In this document: in pieces, positions 1 to 7,112 of the stretch
Numbering within the stretch: position 1 is the stretch's first letter
Layout of the letters: each line of letters begins with the position of its first letter
Assembly: GCF_028747645.1 (NCBI RefSeq)
Contig: NZ_CP118100.1
Coordinates: forward strand, 1,178,001 to 1,242,000
Source of the DNA: Microbacterium esteraromaticum
Lineage (GTDB): Bacteria; Actinomycetota; Actinomycetes; Actinomycetales; Microbacteriaceae
DNA length: 64,000 nt
Direction of reading: 5' to 3'
Notes under the pieces: generated by a model
Told to the model about the DNA's origin: nothing
Databases searched by the model: none
Seen by the model: the letters and a program-made list of their open reading frames with translations, nothing else
Made by a program: the position numbers and the translations under genes

Positions 1-135
1 CTGCAGCATGGGTGCGGTCTGGCGAGAAGAAGAGACGAGCAGCCAGACGCCCGCGACGGAGACGATGACCAGGACGACGCCGATCACGAATCGGATATCG
101 CCGAACACGGGCCTGCGGGCGCGGGAGTGCATCAT
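1..135 (-). CDS. SAF-domain protein, N-terminal part only
   Basis: Reading the complementary strand from an ATG at 135 (or the adjacent ATG at 132) gives 45 codons open to the window edge. The peptide has a short basic N-terminus (MMHSRARRPVFGDIRF) and then one hydrophobic segment of about 20 residues ending near a Ser-Ser-Ser-Arg-Gln stretch. This layout is typical of actinobacterial SAF-domain proteins (CpaB/FlgA-like, membrane-anchored), where the SAF domain follows the anchor. The SAF domain itself lies outside the window, so the family call is inference from the N-terminus and from its position divergent to an excisionase-type HTH gene. Confidence 0.6.
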   Translation of the reverse strand, partial: MMHSRARRPVFGDIRFVIGVVLVIVSVAGVWLLVSSSRQTAPMLQ

Positions 136-174
136 GCAGACATCGTCACAGATTCCGCGGACGTGGCAGAAAAG

Positions 175-183
175 TTATCCACA
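175..183 (+). promoter_or_regulatory. Perfect DnaA box TTATCCACA
   Basis: The 9-mer matches the DnaA consensus TTATNCACA exactly. It lies in the 99-bp divergent region between the SAF gene and the HTH gene. A second identical copy is at 1169-1177. Whether DnaA binds here is not shown. Confidence 0.5.
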
Positions 184-234
184 TGCCCGCGTTCCCGCTG
201 TGCCGCCACCCGCTGGTGGGGGGAGAATGAGAGC

Positions 235-513
235 ATGCCCGAAGCATCCGATCCCGCACCTCGCTTCCTCGCGCCCGCGCAGGTCGCTGAGTTGCTGAGC
301 ATCGAGGTCGATGACGTGGTCGCGCTTGTGCACGAGGGGCAGTTGCGCGGGGCGCAGCTCGGCTCGCCTCCGCGCTGGCGCATCGAAGAATCCAGCATCG
401 CCGAATACCTGGCCGCGCAGTCCGAGGAGGCACGGCGCATGGCGCTGTGGCGACAGGCGGACGAAGCCAGCTTTCCCGAGGTATGGGGCACCACGCCGTT
501 CCGTCGCAACTGA
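235..513 (+). CDS. Excisionase-family helix-turn-helix DNA-binding protein
   Basis: A 92-residue protein. Residues about 11-60 read as a winged HTH of the excisionase/MerR-like type (FLAPAQVAELLSIEVDDVVALV, then a Gly/Pro turn and WRIEESSIAEYLA). The C-terminal 30 residues are charged and unassigned. I chose the ATG at 235 rather than an upstream in-frame start because a strong purine-rich ribosome-binding site (GGGGGGAGA) ends 8 nt before it. Proteins of this kind are chromosomal housekeeping regulators in many actinobacteria; nothing else here suggests an integrated element, so the family name should not be read as a phage trace. The target is unknown. Confidence 0.75.
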   Translation: MPEASDPAPRFLAPAQVAELLSIEVDDVVALVHEGQLRGAQLGSPPRWRIEESSIAEYLAAQSEEARRMALWRQADEASFPEVWGTTPFRRN

Positions 514-535
514 CGATCGTCCGTGGAGGCGTCGC

Positions 536-1129
536 TCACACGACGCCGGTCGCGCTCTCCAAACGCACCCAGGCGAGGGCCGCGAACGGAATGCTGCGGA
601 AGCCGCGCACGGCGCGTGTTCGGCGGGGCTCACCCACGTCGTGCACCGCGAGATCGAGGTGATCGGCGCCGGCTCGATCAATCGTGCCCTGCATCGGATC
701 CGCATCCGCGCGACCGATCGTCACCGGGGTGCGACGGCGCGCGACATCGCGCAACACGAACCCGAAGGTCATGCGCTCGCGCAGACCCGCCTCGCCGTGC
801 GCGGGTGACAGGCTCGACAGCAGTACGCCGTGGTCGCTGCCGATCGTGGTGACGGCGCTCAACGGCACCAGGCGCAGACGAGGGTCTCCGCTCGAACTCA
901 CCCCGACCCAGTCAGCGCCCATCACGCGAAGCACAGCATCCCAGTGCTCGCCGCCAGTCAGTTCCAGCAGGACGCGGTTCTCGCCCGCGGTCATCGATCG
1001 CAGCCGGTCATGCAGGGTGAGCTTGGAGATCCGCAGCCGCTCGGACTCGGCATCCAAGGCGGCGCGCTCGGACTCCCACTCCGCAGCGAGCTGTCCTTCG
1101 AGGTCATCGAAGAGGTGATCCCATTCCAC
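536..1129 (-). CDS. Conserved actinobacterial protein of unknown function
   Basis: A 197-residue soluble protein starting with GTG at 1129 and ending convergently 22 bp from the HTH gene. The N-terminal 45 residues are strongly charged and predicted helical (LEGQLAAEWESERAALDAESERL). The remainder looks like beta-rich sequence with LLELTGGEHWDAVLRVMGADWVG near residues 55-80. No catalytic motif, signal peptide or membrane span is visible. A candidate -10 (TACTGT) ends 7 nt before the start, suggesting a leaderless or nearly leaderless mRNA. I do not recognise a function; its neighbours (HTH and Rv3235-type genes) are also poorly characterised. Confidence 0.7.
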   Translation of the reverse strand: MEWDHLFDDLEGQLAAEWESERAALDAESERLRISKLTLHDRLRSMTAGENRVLLELTGGEHWDAVLRVMGADWVGVSSSGDPRLRLVPLSAVTTIGSDHGVLLSSLSPAHGEAGLRERMTFGFVLRDVARRRTPVTIGRADADPMQGTIDRAGADHLDLAVHDVGEPRRTRAVRGFRSIPFAALAWVRLESATGVV

Positions 1130-1168
1130 GGGAACGACAGTAGGCCACCGGCGCCGCGCGCGGTTGAG

Positions 1169-1177
1169 TTATCCACA
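1169..1177 (+). promoter_or_regulatory. Perfect DnaA box TTATCCACA
   Basis: Second exact consensus DnaA box, in the intergenic region before the Rv3235-family gene and in the same orientation as the copy at 175-183. Roughly 1 kb separates the two. Confidence 0.5.
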
Positions 1178-1284
1178 GATCTGCGGGTGCGGGTTCCGCG
1201 ATCGAGGGGGACGTGTTCTACTTTCTGGGACGTTCGCTACGCACGATTGCATCGATGACCAGCTGTATCTGGGGGGACCACGAG

Positions 1285-1677
1285 ATGACGACGACGTTGA
1301 GTGAGTACTTCGCTCCACAACCCACCTCGGTCAGCGAACTCCCCGATCCCACCACGCTGCTGCACAGCCTCACCTACGGAGTGCTCGAGGTGCTCGCGGG
1401 AGTGCGCGAGGTCGATCAGCTGGCCCGGTGGTTCGGCGAAGAAGCATTCCGCAACCTGGTGAAGCGCGCCAATCTCGCTGCGCGGGCGCGCAGCGCGCGC
1501 GGGCTCAGCCCGACGCGACCGAGCTACCAGATCCTGTCCGTGCACCAGAGTTCACCCACCGACAACGCCGTCGAGGCCGCGGTGGTCGTGGCCGGGCCCG
1601 GGCGCACCCGTGCCGTCGCGATCCGCCTCGAGGGGCTCGACGGGCGCTGGCGGGCTGCGTCGCTCGCGGTGCTGTGA
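1285..1677 (+). CDS. Rv3235-family protein (DUF6459-like)
   Basis: A 130-residue protein. The ATG at 1285 is preferred because a GGGGGG purine run lies about 8 nt upstream; a start at 1213 would add 24 residues without such support. The C-terminal half (GVLEVLAGVREVDQLARWFGEEAFRNL, then RGLSPTRPSYQILSV and a RAVAIRLEGLDGRWRAASL ending) fits the small actinobacterial family typified by M. tuberculosis Rv3235, which is often found near secA. No function is established for the family. The N-terminal 40 residues are low-similarity. It is followed, after 48 bp, by the pdtaS-like kinase with its own promoter. Confidence 0.7.
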   Translation: MTTTLSEYFAPQPTSVSELPDPTTLLHSLTYGVLEVLAGVREVDQLARWFGEEAFRNLVKRANLAARARSARGLSPTRPSYQILSVHQSSPTDNAVEAAVVVAGPGRTRAVAIRLEGLDGRWRAASLAVL

Positions 1678-1713
1678 ACCGTCGCTGAACGCGGGCGGCG
1701 GGGCGCCGACCAG

Positions 1714-1719
1714 TAGGCT
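1714..1719 (+). promoter_or_regulatory. -10 hexamer TAGGCT, leaderless pdtaS start
   Basis: TAGGCT ends exactly 6 nt before the GTG at 1726, so transcription would begin at or next to the start codon. No ribosome-binding site is present. The -35 is not clear. Confidence 0.5.
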
Positions 1720-1725
1720 GAACGG

Positions 1726-3204
1726 GTGTCAACACTCAGCGATCTCGTTCACGCTCAGGGGCGTCTGACCGACGCCGACGTCGAATGGCTGCACCGGCTG
1801 GCCGGTGACGGTCAGCTGCTGGCCGACCTCGCGTCGGCCGACATGGTGATCTGGGTCGAGACCCCCGATGGCTCGTTCATCGCCGTCACCCACTCGAGGC
1901 CCAGCGGCGCCGCAACCCTCTTCTACCGGGATCTGGTCGGTGAGAAGGTGAGGCCGCAGTGGCGCACCCAGGTGCAGGCGGCCTTCGAATCCGGTGCGAT
2001 CGTGGACTCCTCGTCGCCGGACTGGTTCGAGGAGACGCCGACGCGTGTGCGCGCCGTCCCGATCGTGCGTTCGCAGGGATCGGCCGAGGGGACGATCATC
2101 GGCGTGCTGACCAGGCACACGAACCTCGGCGAGGTGCGTACGCCGTCCCGGCAGCAGATCAGCTTCGACGAGTGCGCCAACGATCTCTTCCACATGATCT
2201 CGACGGGGGAGTTCCCCGATCTTGCGGCGCCGACGGCGCCCCGACGCGGCGCGCCACGGGCATCCGACGGCCTCATCCGTCTCGATGTCGACGGCATCAC
2301 CACGTTCGCGAGTCCCAACGCGCTGTCGGCATTCAACCGGATGGGGTTCGACGACGAGTTGGAGGGGGAGTCGCTCGCCGAGGTGACCACCCGGATCGTG
2401 CCGCCGTCGCGCCAAGTCGACGAGTCGCTCCCCGTGGTCGTGACCGGCCGTGCGCCGTGGCGCACCGACATGGAGGCCCGCGGCGTCACCGTGTCGTTGC
2501 GGGCCATCCCGCTCAAGGACCACGGCACACGCATCGGTGCGATCGTGCTGTGCCGCGACGTGTCCGAGCTGCGTCACCAGGAGCAGGAGTTGATCACCAA
2601 GGACGCGACGATCCGCGAAATCCACCATCGCGTGAAGAACAACCTGCAGACGGTGGCCTCCCTGTTGCGCATCCAGGCGCGCCGCACACACTCCGAAGAG
2701 GCGCGTGAGGCGCTGACGCAGGCGATGCGTCGCGTGGAGTCGATCGCCGTTGTGCACGACACGTTGGCCAGTGGTCTGGCGCAGACGGTCGACTTCGACG
2801 AGGTGTTCGATCGCGTGCTGAAACTGGTGGCCGAGGTGGCATCGGCGCCGAACACCCGCGCCCGCACGCAGCGTACGGGCCGCTTCGGTGTCTTGCCCAG
2901 TGAGTACGCGACACCGCTCGCACTTGCGCTGACCGAGGTCGTCACCAACGCTGTTGAGCACGGCCTGTCGGGGCAGGAGGGGGTCGTGAGCATTGAGGCG
3001 ACCCGCACCGCCGAGCATCTGCGCGTGACCGTCACCGACTCCGGGCACGGTCTGCCGGAAGGGCGCGTGGGCCAGGGGCTGGGGACGCAGATCGTGCGCA
3101 CTCTTATTCAGGGTGAGCTCAGCGGCACCATCGAATGGAAGGGCGCCGAGGGCGAGGGCACCCAGGTGATCATCGACATCCCGATGCGGTGGATCGTCGC
3201 CTGA
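1726..3204 (+). CDS. pdtaS: PdtaS-type cytoplasmic sensor histidine kinase
   Basis: A 492-residue kinase. Residues about 1-150 resemble the N-terminal GAF-type sensor of M. tuberculosis PdtaS (Rv3220c), about 180-290 a PAS domain. The HisKA_2 dimerisation segment holds the phospho-acceptor (IHHRVKNNLQTVASLLRIQ, His300/His301), and the HATPase has an N box (TEVVTNAVEHG) and G boxes (DSGHGLPEG, GLGTQIV). There is no transmembrane helix. In mycobacteria PdtaS phosphorylates the ANTAR-type antiterminator PdtaR; no PdtaR gene lies in this window, so the partner must be encoded elsewhere. It is convergent with whiB1, its usual neighbour. The GTG start is supported by the adjacent -10. Confidence 0.88.
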   Translation: MSTLSDLVHAQGRLTDADVEWLHRLAGDGQLLADLASADMVIWVETPDGSFIAVTHSRPSGAATLFYRDLVGEKVRPQWRTQVQAAFESGAIVDSSSPDWFEETPTRVRAVPIVRSQGSAEGTIIGVLTRHTNLGEVRTPSRQQISFDECANDLFHMISTGEFPDLAAPTAPRRGAPRASDGLIRLDVDGITTFASPNALSAFNRMGFDDELEGESLAEVTTRIVPPSRQVDESLPVVVTGRAPWRTDMEARGVTVSLRAIPLKDHGTRIGAIVLCRDVSELRHQEQELITKDATIREIHHRVKNNLQTVASLLRIQARRTHSEEAREALTQAMRRVESIAVVHDTLASGLAQTVDFDEVFDRVLKLVAEVASAPNTRARTQRTGRFGVLPSEYATPLALALTEVVTNAVEHGLSGQEGVVSIEATRTAEHLRVTVTDSGHGLPEGRVGQGLGTQIVRTLIQGELSGTIEWKGAEGEGTQVIIDIPMRWIVA

Positions 3205-3227
3205 GCACCGTCAGCTCGACGTGAACG

Positions 3228-3265
3228 ACGAAGCGCCGGACCCCGAGGGGCGTCCGGCGCTTCGT
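3228..3265. terminator. Bidirectional hairpin between pdtaS and whiB1
   Basis: A perfect 14-bp inverted repeat (ACGAAGCGCCGGAC at 3228-3241 with GTCCGGCGCTTCGT at 3252-3265) lies between convergent genes. There is no long T tract, as is common in high-GC actinobacteria. Confidence 0.75.
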
Positions 3266-3277
3266 ATGAGCTCGGTG

Positions 3278-3526
3278 TCAGCCGGCGCGGCGGGCGCGGG
3301 CAGCGCGGCGCTTGAGCGCGCGACGCTCGTCTTCGGAAAGGCCGCCCCACACGCCCGAGTCCTGACCGGACTCCAGGGCGTACTGCAGGCAGATCTCGGT
3401 GACGGTGCACGTGGCGCAGACCGCCTTCGCCTTCTCGATCTGGTCGACGGCGGGCCCGGTGTTCCCGACGGGGAAGAACAGTTCGGGGTCGACGGTCAGG
3501 CAGGCGGCTTTGTCGCGCCAATCCAT
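3278..3526 (-). CDS. whiB1: WhiB-family iron-sulfur transcription factor, WhiB1-like
   Basis: An 82-residue protein with the WhiB layout: Cys9, Cys37, Cys40 and Cys46 (CxxC and CxxxxxC spacing) for a 4Fe-4S cluster, the GVWGG turn at residues 58-62, and a basic C-terminus (RRALKRRAARARRAG) for DNA contact. The ATG at 3526 has GAGG about 8 nt upstream. Length and the pdtaS neighbour match WhiB1 (Rv3219), a nitric-oxide-sensitive regulator that binds the primary sigma factor. The roughly 200-bp region upstream must hold its promoter and that of the divergent membrane protein gene. Confidence 0.9.
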   Translation of the reverse strand: MDWRDKAACLTVDPELFFPVGNTGPAVDQIEKAKAVCATCTVTEICLQYALESGQDSGVWGGLSEDERRALKRRAARARRAG

Positions 3527-3665
3527 AGGTTGCTCCTCTGAGGGGTTCGGTGTGGTCACCGCGTCTGCGGTGGGTGAGTTAGGGAGCAGATCGGGTGGTC
3601 GGCTACCCTGGTCATGCAGGCAACGGCCCGCCCCACTCCGATGTGGGAGCACATGGCTTTGTCCA

Positions 3666-3678
3666 TTCTGTTACAGAA
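3666..3678. promoter_or_regulatory. 13-bp palindrome TTCTGTTACAGAA
   Basis: A perfect inverted repeat (TTCTGT-T-ACAGAA) in the divergent region between whiB1 and the membrane protein at 3726. It overlaps a possible promoter for the rightward gene (TTGTCC at 3659 and TAAGCT at 3680). It looks like an operator for a dimeric repressor; the regulator is unknown. Confidence 0.4.
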
Positions 3679-3725
3679 GTAAGCTGAGATCAAGGGTTTT
3701 CAGACAACTCTTGGAAGGAGTTCGT

Positions 3726-4151
3726 GTGCGCCCTTCCGGCCCCGCCATCCTCGCCGCGATCGTCCTGGCCGTGGAAGGCCTCGCGCTGACCGCCGTCGCG
3801 CTGTTCGAGCTGTTCGCGCTCGGGTCGAGAGGTGCGGCATCCACCACGAGCGCGATCGCGCTGATCGTGCTGACGATGATCACCGCTCTCGCACTCTGGG
3901 CCTTCGCCGTCGGCACCCTGCGTCGCGCATCCTGGGCGCGTTCGGGTGGCATCGTCATTCAGGTGCTCGGGCTGGCTCTCGCACTGGCATCTCTGACGGT
4001 CGAGCCGCGGATCTGGCTCTTCACGCTCGGTGTCGGCGGAACCGCACTGGTGGGGCTGATCGTGTTGATCTCGGCGACACGACGCGACGGTGAGTCCGAC
4101 CCCCGGCTGCCGTCGGTCGATCCGGGGCGGCGCGCCGACGACGAGAAATGA
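3726..4151 (+). CDS. Small integral membrane protein of unknown function
   Basis: A 141-residue protein with four predicted membrane helices (about residues 5-30, 42-62, 75-95 and 98-118) and a polar C-terminal tail rich in Arg, Asp and Pro. GTG at 3726 is preceded by GGAAGGAG, a strong ribosome-binding site, which fixes the start. No catalytic motif is seen. Similar four-helix proteins next to whiB genes are common in Microbacteriaceae but uncharacterised. The 13-bp palindrome at 3666-3678 may control it. Confidence 0.7.
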   Translation: MRPSGPAILAAIVLAVEGLALTAVALFELFALGSRGAASTTSAIALIVLTMITALALWAFAVGTLRRASWARSGGIVIQVLGLALALASLTVEPRIWLFTLGVGGTALVGLIVLISATRRDGESDPRLPSVDPGRRADDEK

Positions 4152-4152
4152 T

Positions 4153-4182
4153 CTGTGTCAGGCGCCGCAGCGCCTGACACAG
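4153..4182. terminator. Bidirectional 13-bp hairpin terminator
   Basis: CTGTGTCAGGCGC at 4153-4165 pairs perfectly with GCGCCTGACACAG at 4170-4182 around a 4-nt loop. It sits between convergent genes (membrane protein and bcp). Confidence 0.8.
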
Positions 4183-4198
4183 GATTCGGCGCAGATGA

Positions 4199-4675
4199 TC
4201 AGGCGTCGATGCCCAGCGTCTTGCGCAGTCGGGCGACGTGTCCGGTCGCCTTCACGTTGTACTGCGCGTGGGTGATCACACCCTGTTCGTCGATGACGAA
4301 CGTCGAACGGATCACGCCCTCGACGACCTTGCCGTAGTTCATCTTCTCGCCCCAGGCGGCATATGCACTGTGGACGGAGTGGTCGGGGTCACTGAGCAGC
4401 TCGAACGTCAGCTGATCCCGCTCGCGGAACGCCTGCAGCTTCTCCGGGGTGTCGCGCGAGACACCCAGCACCGTGTATCCGGCGCTCTGCAGCGACGAGA
4501 TGCTGTCGCGGAAGTCGCACGCCTGCGTCGTGCATCCGGGCGTCATCGCGGCCGGGTAGAAGTACAGGATCACCTTCGTGCCGCGCAGCGACGACAGGCT
4601 GACGGTCGTGCTGTCTTGGTCGAGCAGGGCGAAATCGGGGGCGGGTGTACCGGGTTCCAGGCGCGCGTTCGTCAC
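4199..4675 (-). CDS. bcp: Thioredoxin-dependent thiol peroxidase (peroxiredoxin Q/Bcp)
   Basis: A 158-residue atypical 2-Cys peroxiredoxin that reduces hydroperoxides with thioredoxin as reductant. The active-site segment TPGCTTQAC carries the peroxidatic Cys48 and the resolving Cys53 in the C-x4-C spacing typical of the alpha-helix Prx-Q group. APDFAL near residue 12 and STFVIDEQGVI near 125 are also family hallmarks. The GTG start at 4675 has a TAAGGT hexamer 6 nt upstream, which implies a leaderless mRNA. Its proximity to the SigR-type redox sigma gene is suggestive, but no SigR promoter is seen in front of it. Confidence 0.92.
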   Translation of the reverse strand: MTNARLEPGTPAPDFALLDQDSTTVSLSSLRGTKVILYFYPAAMTPGCTTQACDFRDSISSLQSAGYTVLGVSRDTPEKLQAFRERDQLTFELLSDPDHSVHSAYAAWGEKMNYGKVVEGVIRSTFVIDEQGVITHAQYNVKATGHVARLRKTLGIDA

Positions 4676-4681
4676 ACACTC

Positions 4682-4687
4682 ACCTTA
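4682..4687 (-). promoter_or_regulatory. -10 hexamer TAAGGT, leaderless bcp start
   Basis: On the complementary strand TAAGGT ends 6 nt before the GTG of bcp. Confidence 0.45.
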
Positions 4688-4700
4688 TCCGCCCCACCGT

Positions 4701-5741
4701 TCAGCCGCCGAACGTGGTCAACAGGCGCTGCAGTGAATCCAGGCGTGCCCGGCCCGTCTCGCTGAGCGATCCGTCGGCAACCGCCTCATTGAGCGCGCAA
4801 TCGATGGCATCGGCCAGGTGTGTGCATCCGCGGGGGCAGTGCTCGGCGATCTGCGCGAGATCGGTGTACGCCGCGAAGATGTTCGCCGGGTCGACATGTC
4901 CGAGTCCGAAGGAGCGCACGCCCGGGGTATCGATCACCCACCCGCTGCCCTCGGGGGCGCGGTAGCGCAGCGAGACTGTCGACGAAGAGGTGTGCCGACC
5001 GCGTCCGGTGACTTCGTTGACGTGGCCCGTCGCGCGGCGCGCCTCGGGCACGAGCGCGTTCACGAGCGTCGATTTACCCACCCCGGAATGACCGACGAAG
5101 ACGGTGGAATGCCCGACCAGCTCGGCGCCGATCTCGTCGACGGGCATCTGACCGCGCGCGCTGGTGAACACCGTGAGATCGAGCCCGTCGAAGTGGGTGA
5201 GGAACTCCGCAGGATCGGCCAGGTCGGTCTTGGTCACCGCGAGAAGAGGGCGGATGCCGGCATCCAACGCTGCGACGAGGTAGCGGTCGACGAGTCGGGC
5301 GCGGGGCTCGGGGTCGGCTGCGGCGACCACGACCAGCATCTGGTCGGCATTCGCGACGATCACCCGCTCGACCTGGTCGGTGTCGTCGGCGCTGCGCCGC
5401 AGTAGCGACGTGCGATCGCGGAGCCCGACGATGCGCGCGAGGGTGCCGTCCGCGCCGGACGTGTCGCCGACGACACGGGCCCTGTCGCCGGTGACGATCG
5501 GGGTACGGCGCAGCTCGCGGGCGCGCGCCGCCGTCACCGTGCGCTCATCCGGGCCGTCCTCGTCGATCAGGACGCTGTAGCGGCCCCGGTCGACTCCGAG
5601 GACGCGTCCGATCCGGGCATCCTCATGCGCCGGACGGCGCTTGGTGCGGGGGCGATTGGCCTTCGGGTTCGGGCGCATGCGGATGCTGCTCTCGTCGAAG
5701 TCCTCGACATCGTCGAGCTCGTCGTCGCCCAGCCAGCTCAC
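4701..5741 (-). CDS. rsgA: Ribosome biogenesis GTPase RsgA
   Basis: A 346-residue circularly permuted GTPase that checks 30S subunit maturation. After an acidic N-terminus comes an OB-fold region, then the permuted motifs: G4 TKTD (AVTKTDLAD), G1 GHSGVGKST, and a C-terminal zinc knuckle (EHCPRGCTHLADAIDC). GTG at 5741 overlaps the aroA stop by 4 bp (GTGA), so the two are translationally coupled. A longer frame exists upstream, but it lies inside aroA and is rejected. The pairing aroA-rsgA matches Rv3227-Rv3228 in M. tuberculosis. No clear terminator follows in the 25 bp before bcp. Confidence 0.93.
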   Translation of the reverse strand: MSWLGDDELDDVEDFDESSIRMRPNPKANRPRTKRRPAHEDARIGRVLGVDRGRYSVLIDEDGPDERTVTAARARELRRTPIVTGDRARVVGDTSGADGTLARIVGLRDRTSLLRRSADDTDQVERVIVANADQMLVVVAAADPEPRARLVDRYLVAALDAGIRPLLAVTKTDLADPAEFLTHFDGLDLTVFTSARGQMPVDEIGAELVGHSTVFVGHSGVGKSTLVNALVPEARRATGHVNEVTGRGRHTSSSTVSLRYRAPEGSGWVIDTPGVRSFGLGHVDPANIFAAYTDLAQIAEHCPRGCTHLADAIDCALNEAVADGSLSETGRARLDSLQRLLTTFGG

Positions 5742-7063
5742 GCGATGGCGCCCTTCAGCATGCGCTCCCACAGCAGGGTGAACTCCGGCAGCGTCTTCGC
5801 GGTCGTGCCGATGTCGTCGATCTCGACGCCGGGAACCCGCAGTCCGATCAGCGCGCCCGTCGTGGCGATGCGGTGGTCGTGGTGCGCGCGCCACGTGCCG
5901 CCGTGCAGCGGCCGGGGAATGATGCGCAGACCATCCGGCAACTCCTCGGCCTCGCCGCCTAGTTCGCGCAGGTTGCCGATCAGTGCGGCGATCCGGTCGG
6001 TCTCATGGGTGCGGATGTGCCCGACGCCGCGGATGGTCGTCGGGGCATCGGCGAACGCCGCCAGGCCGACGATGGTCGGTGTCAGCTCGCTCGCGGCCGA
6101 CAGATCGAGCTCGAGCCCGCGGATGCGGTCGCCGGCGCGGACGGTCAGGGCACCCGAATGCCGGCTGCTGTGCGCTCCCAGCGCATGCAGGATGTCGGGC
6201 AGCAACGCGCCGGGCTGCGTGGAGTGCAACGGCCAGTCGCTGACCGTGACGTCGCCGCCCGTGATCATCGCCGCGGCCAGGAACGGGGCCGCGTTCGACA
6301 GGTCGGGTTCAATCGCCACGTCCTTGCCGCGCGGGGTGCCGGCCTCGACGAGCCACTCGCCGACGGCGGGGCGCTCGATGCGGATGCCGCGGCGGCTGAG
6401 GCACTCGATCGTCATGTCGATGTGCGGCACGCTCGGCAGTGTGCTGCCGGTGTGCACCAGGTGCAGTCCGACGTCGAACTTGGGCGCGGCCAGCAGGAGG
6501 CCTGAGATGAACTGGCTCGACCCGGAGGCATCGATCTCGACCCGGCCGCCTCGGATGCGGCCGTGACCGCGTACCGTGAACGGCAACGACCACGTGCCGC
6601 TGTCGTCGACGTCGATGCCAAGGTCGCGCAGTGCCGAGATCATGGCGCCCATCGGACGGTGCAGGGCGTTCTCATCCGCGGTGAGATGCACGTCTTTGTC
6701 GGCGATGCCCGCGAGCGGCGCGATGAAGCGCATCACGGTACCGGCCTGTCCGCAATCGATGGTGATCCCGCCGGTCAGTGGCGCGGGCGTGACCAGCAGG
6801 TCAGGGCCGAACTCGCCGTCCGAGGGCACCTCTTCGATGCCCACGCCCAGCGAGCGCAATGCGTCGACCATGCGGCGCGAGTCGTCGGAGTGCAACGGCC
6901 GCAGCAGACGGCCGGGGCCATCCGCGATCGCAGCGATCATCAGCTCGCGATTGGTGAGGGACTTCGAGCCCGGGATGGTGACGGACGCGTGCACGGGCAG
7001 GGCGACGTCCGGCGCGAGGTACGCGCCGCGCGCCGGTGCGGGGGAATACCGTTGAGTGCTCAT
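5738..7063 (-). CDS. aroA: 3-phosphoshikimate 1-carboxyvinyltransferase (EPSP synthase)
   Basis: A 441-residue enzyme of the shikimate pathway that joins phosphoenolpyruvate to shikimate 3-phosphate. Substrate-binding segments are visible: GSKSLTNRELM near residue 33, CGQAGTVMRF near 105, and the C-terminal DHRIATTGALIGL. Length is normal for the family. A TAGGCT hexamer lies 8 nt before the ATG, so the leader would be very short. The start region overlaps a divergent SigR-type promoter serving sigR, which could couple aromatic synthesis negatively to redox stress. It is co-translated with rsgA. Confidence 0.95.
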   Translation of the reverse strand: MSTQRYSPAPARGAYLAPDVALPVHASVTIPGSKSLTNRELMIAAIADGPGRLLRPLHSDDSRRMVDALRSLGVGIEEVPSDGEFGPDLLVTPAPLTGGITIDCGQAGTVMRFIAPLAGIADKDVHLTADENALHRPMGAMISALRDLGIDVDDSGTWSLPFTVRGHGRIRGGRVEIDASGSSQFISGLLLAAPKFDVGLHLVHTGSTLPSVPHIDMTIECLSRRGIRIERPAVGEWLVEAGTPRGKDVAIEPDLSNAAPFLAAAMITGGDVTVSDWPLHSTQPGALLPDILHALGAHSSRHSGALTVRAGDRIRGLELDLSAASELTPTIVGLAAFADAPTTIRGVGHIRTHETDRIAALIGNLRELGGEAEELPDGLRIIPRPLHGGTWRAHHDHRIATTGALIGLRVPGVEIDDIGTTAKTLPEFTLLWERMLKGAIA

Positions 7064-7068
7064 CGGTT
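7042..7068 (+). promoter_or_regulatory. SigR/SigH-type promoter GGGAAT-N18-GTT
   Basis: GGGAAT at 7042-7047 and GTT at 7066-7068 are separated by exactly 18 nt. This is the known consensus of the Streptomyces SigR and mycobacterial SigH regulons. It points at the sigR gene starting at 7113, so autoregulation is expected. It spans the aroA start codon on the other strand. Confidence 0.75.
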
Positions 7069-7071
7069 CTT

Positions 7072-7077
7072 AGCCTA
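7072..7077 (-). promoter_or_regulatory. -10 hexamer TAGGCT of aroA
   Basis: Complementary-strand TAGGCT ending 8 nt before the aroA ATG. It is immediately adjacent to the SigR promoter reading the other way. Confidence 0.4.
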
Positions 7078-7112
7078 GTGAAGCCTGTGACATCGGGAGC
7101 GGAGGGTGACGA

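Noticed and set aside
235..513. Excisionase-type gene as a sign of an integrated element
   Set aside because: No integrase, att-like repeat or cargo nearby; such HTH proteins are common chromosomal regulators.
3527..3725. CRP site upstream of whiB1
   Set aside because: TGTGGTCACC has only part of the TGTGA-N6-TCACA pattern and the spacing is wrong.
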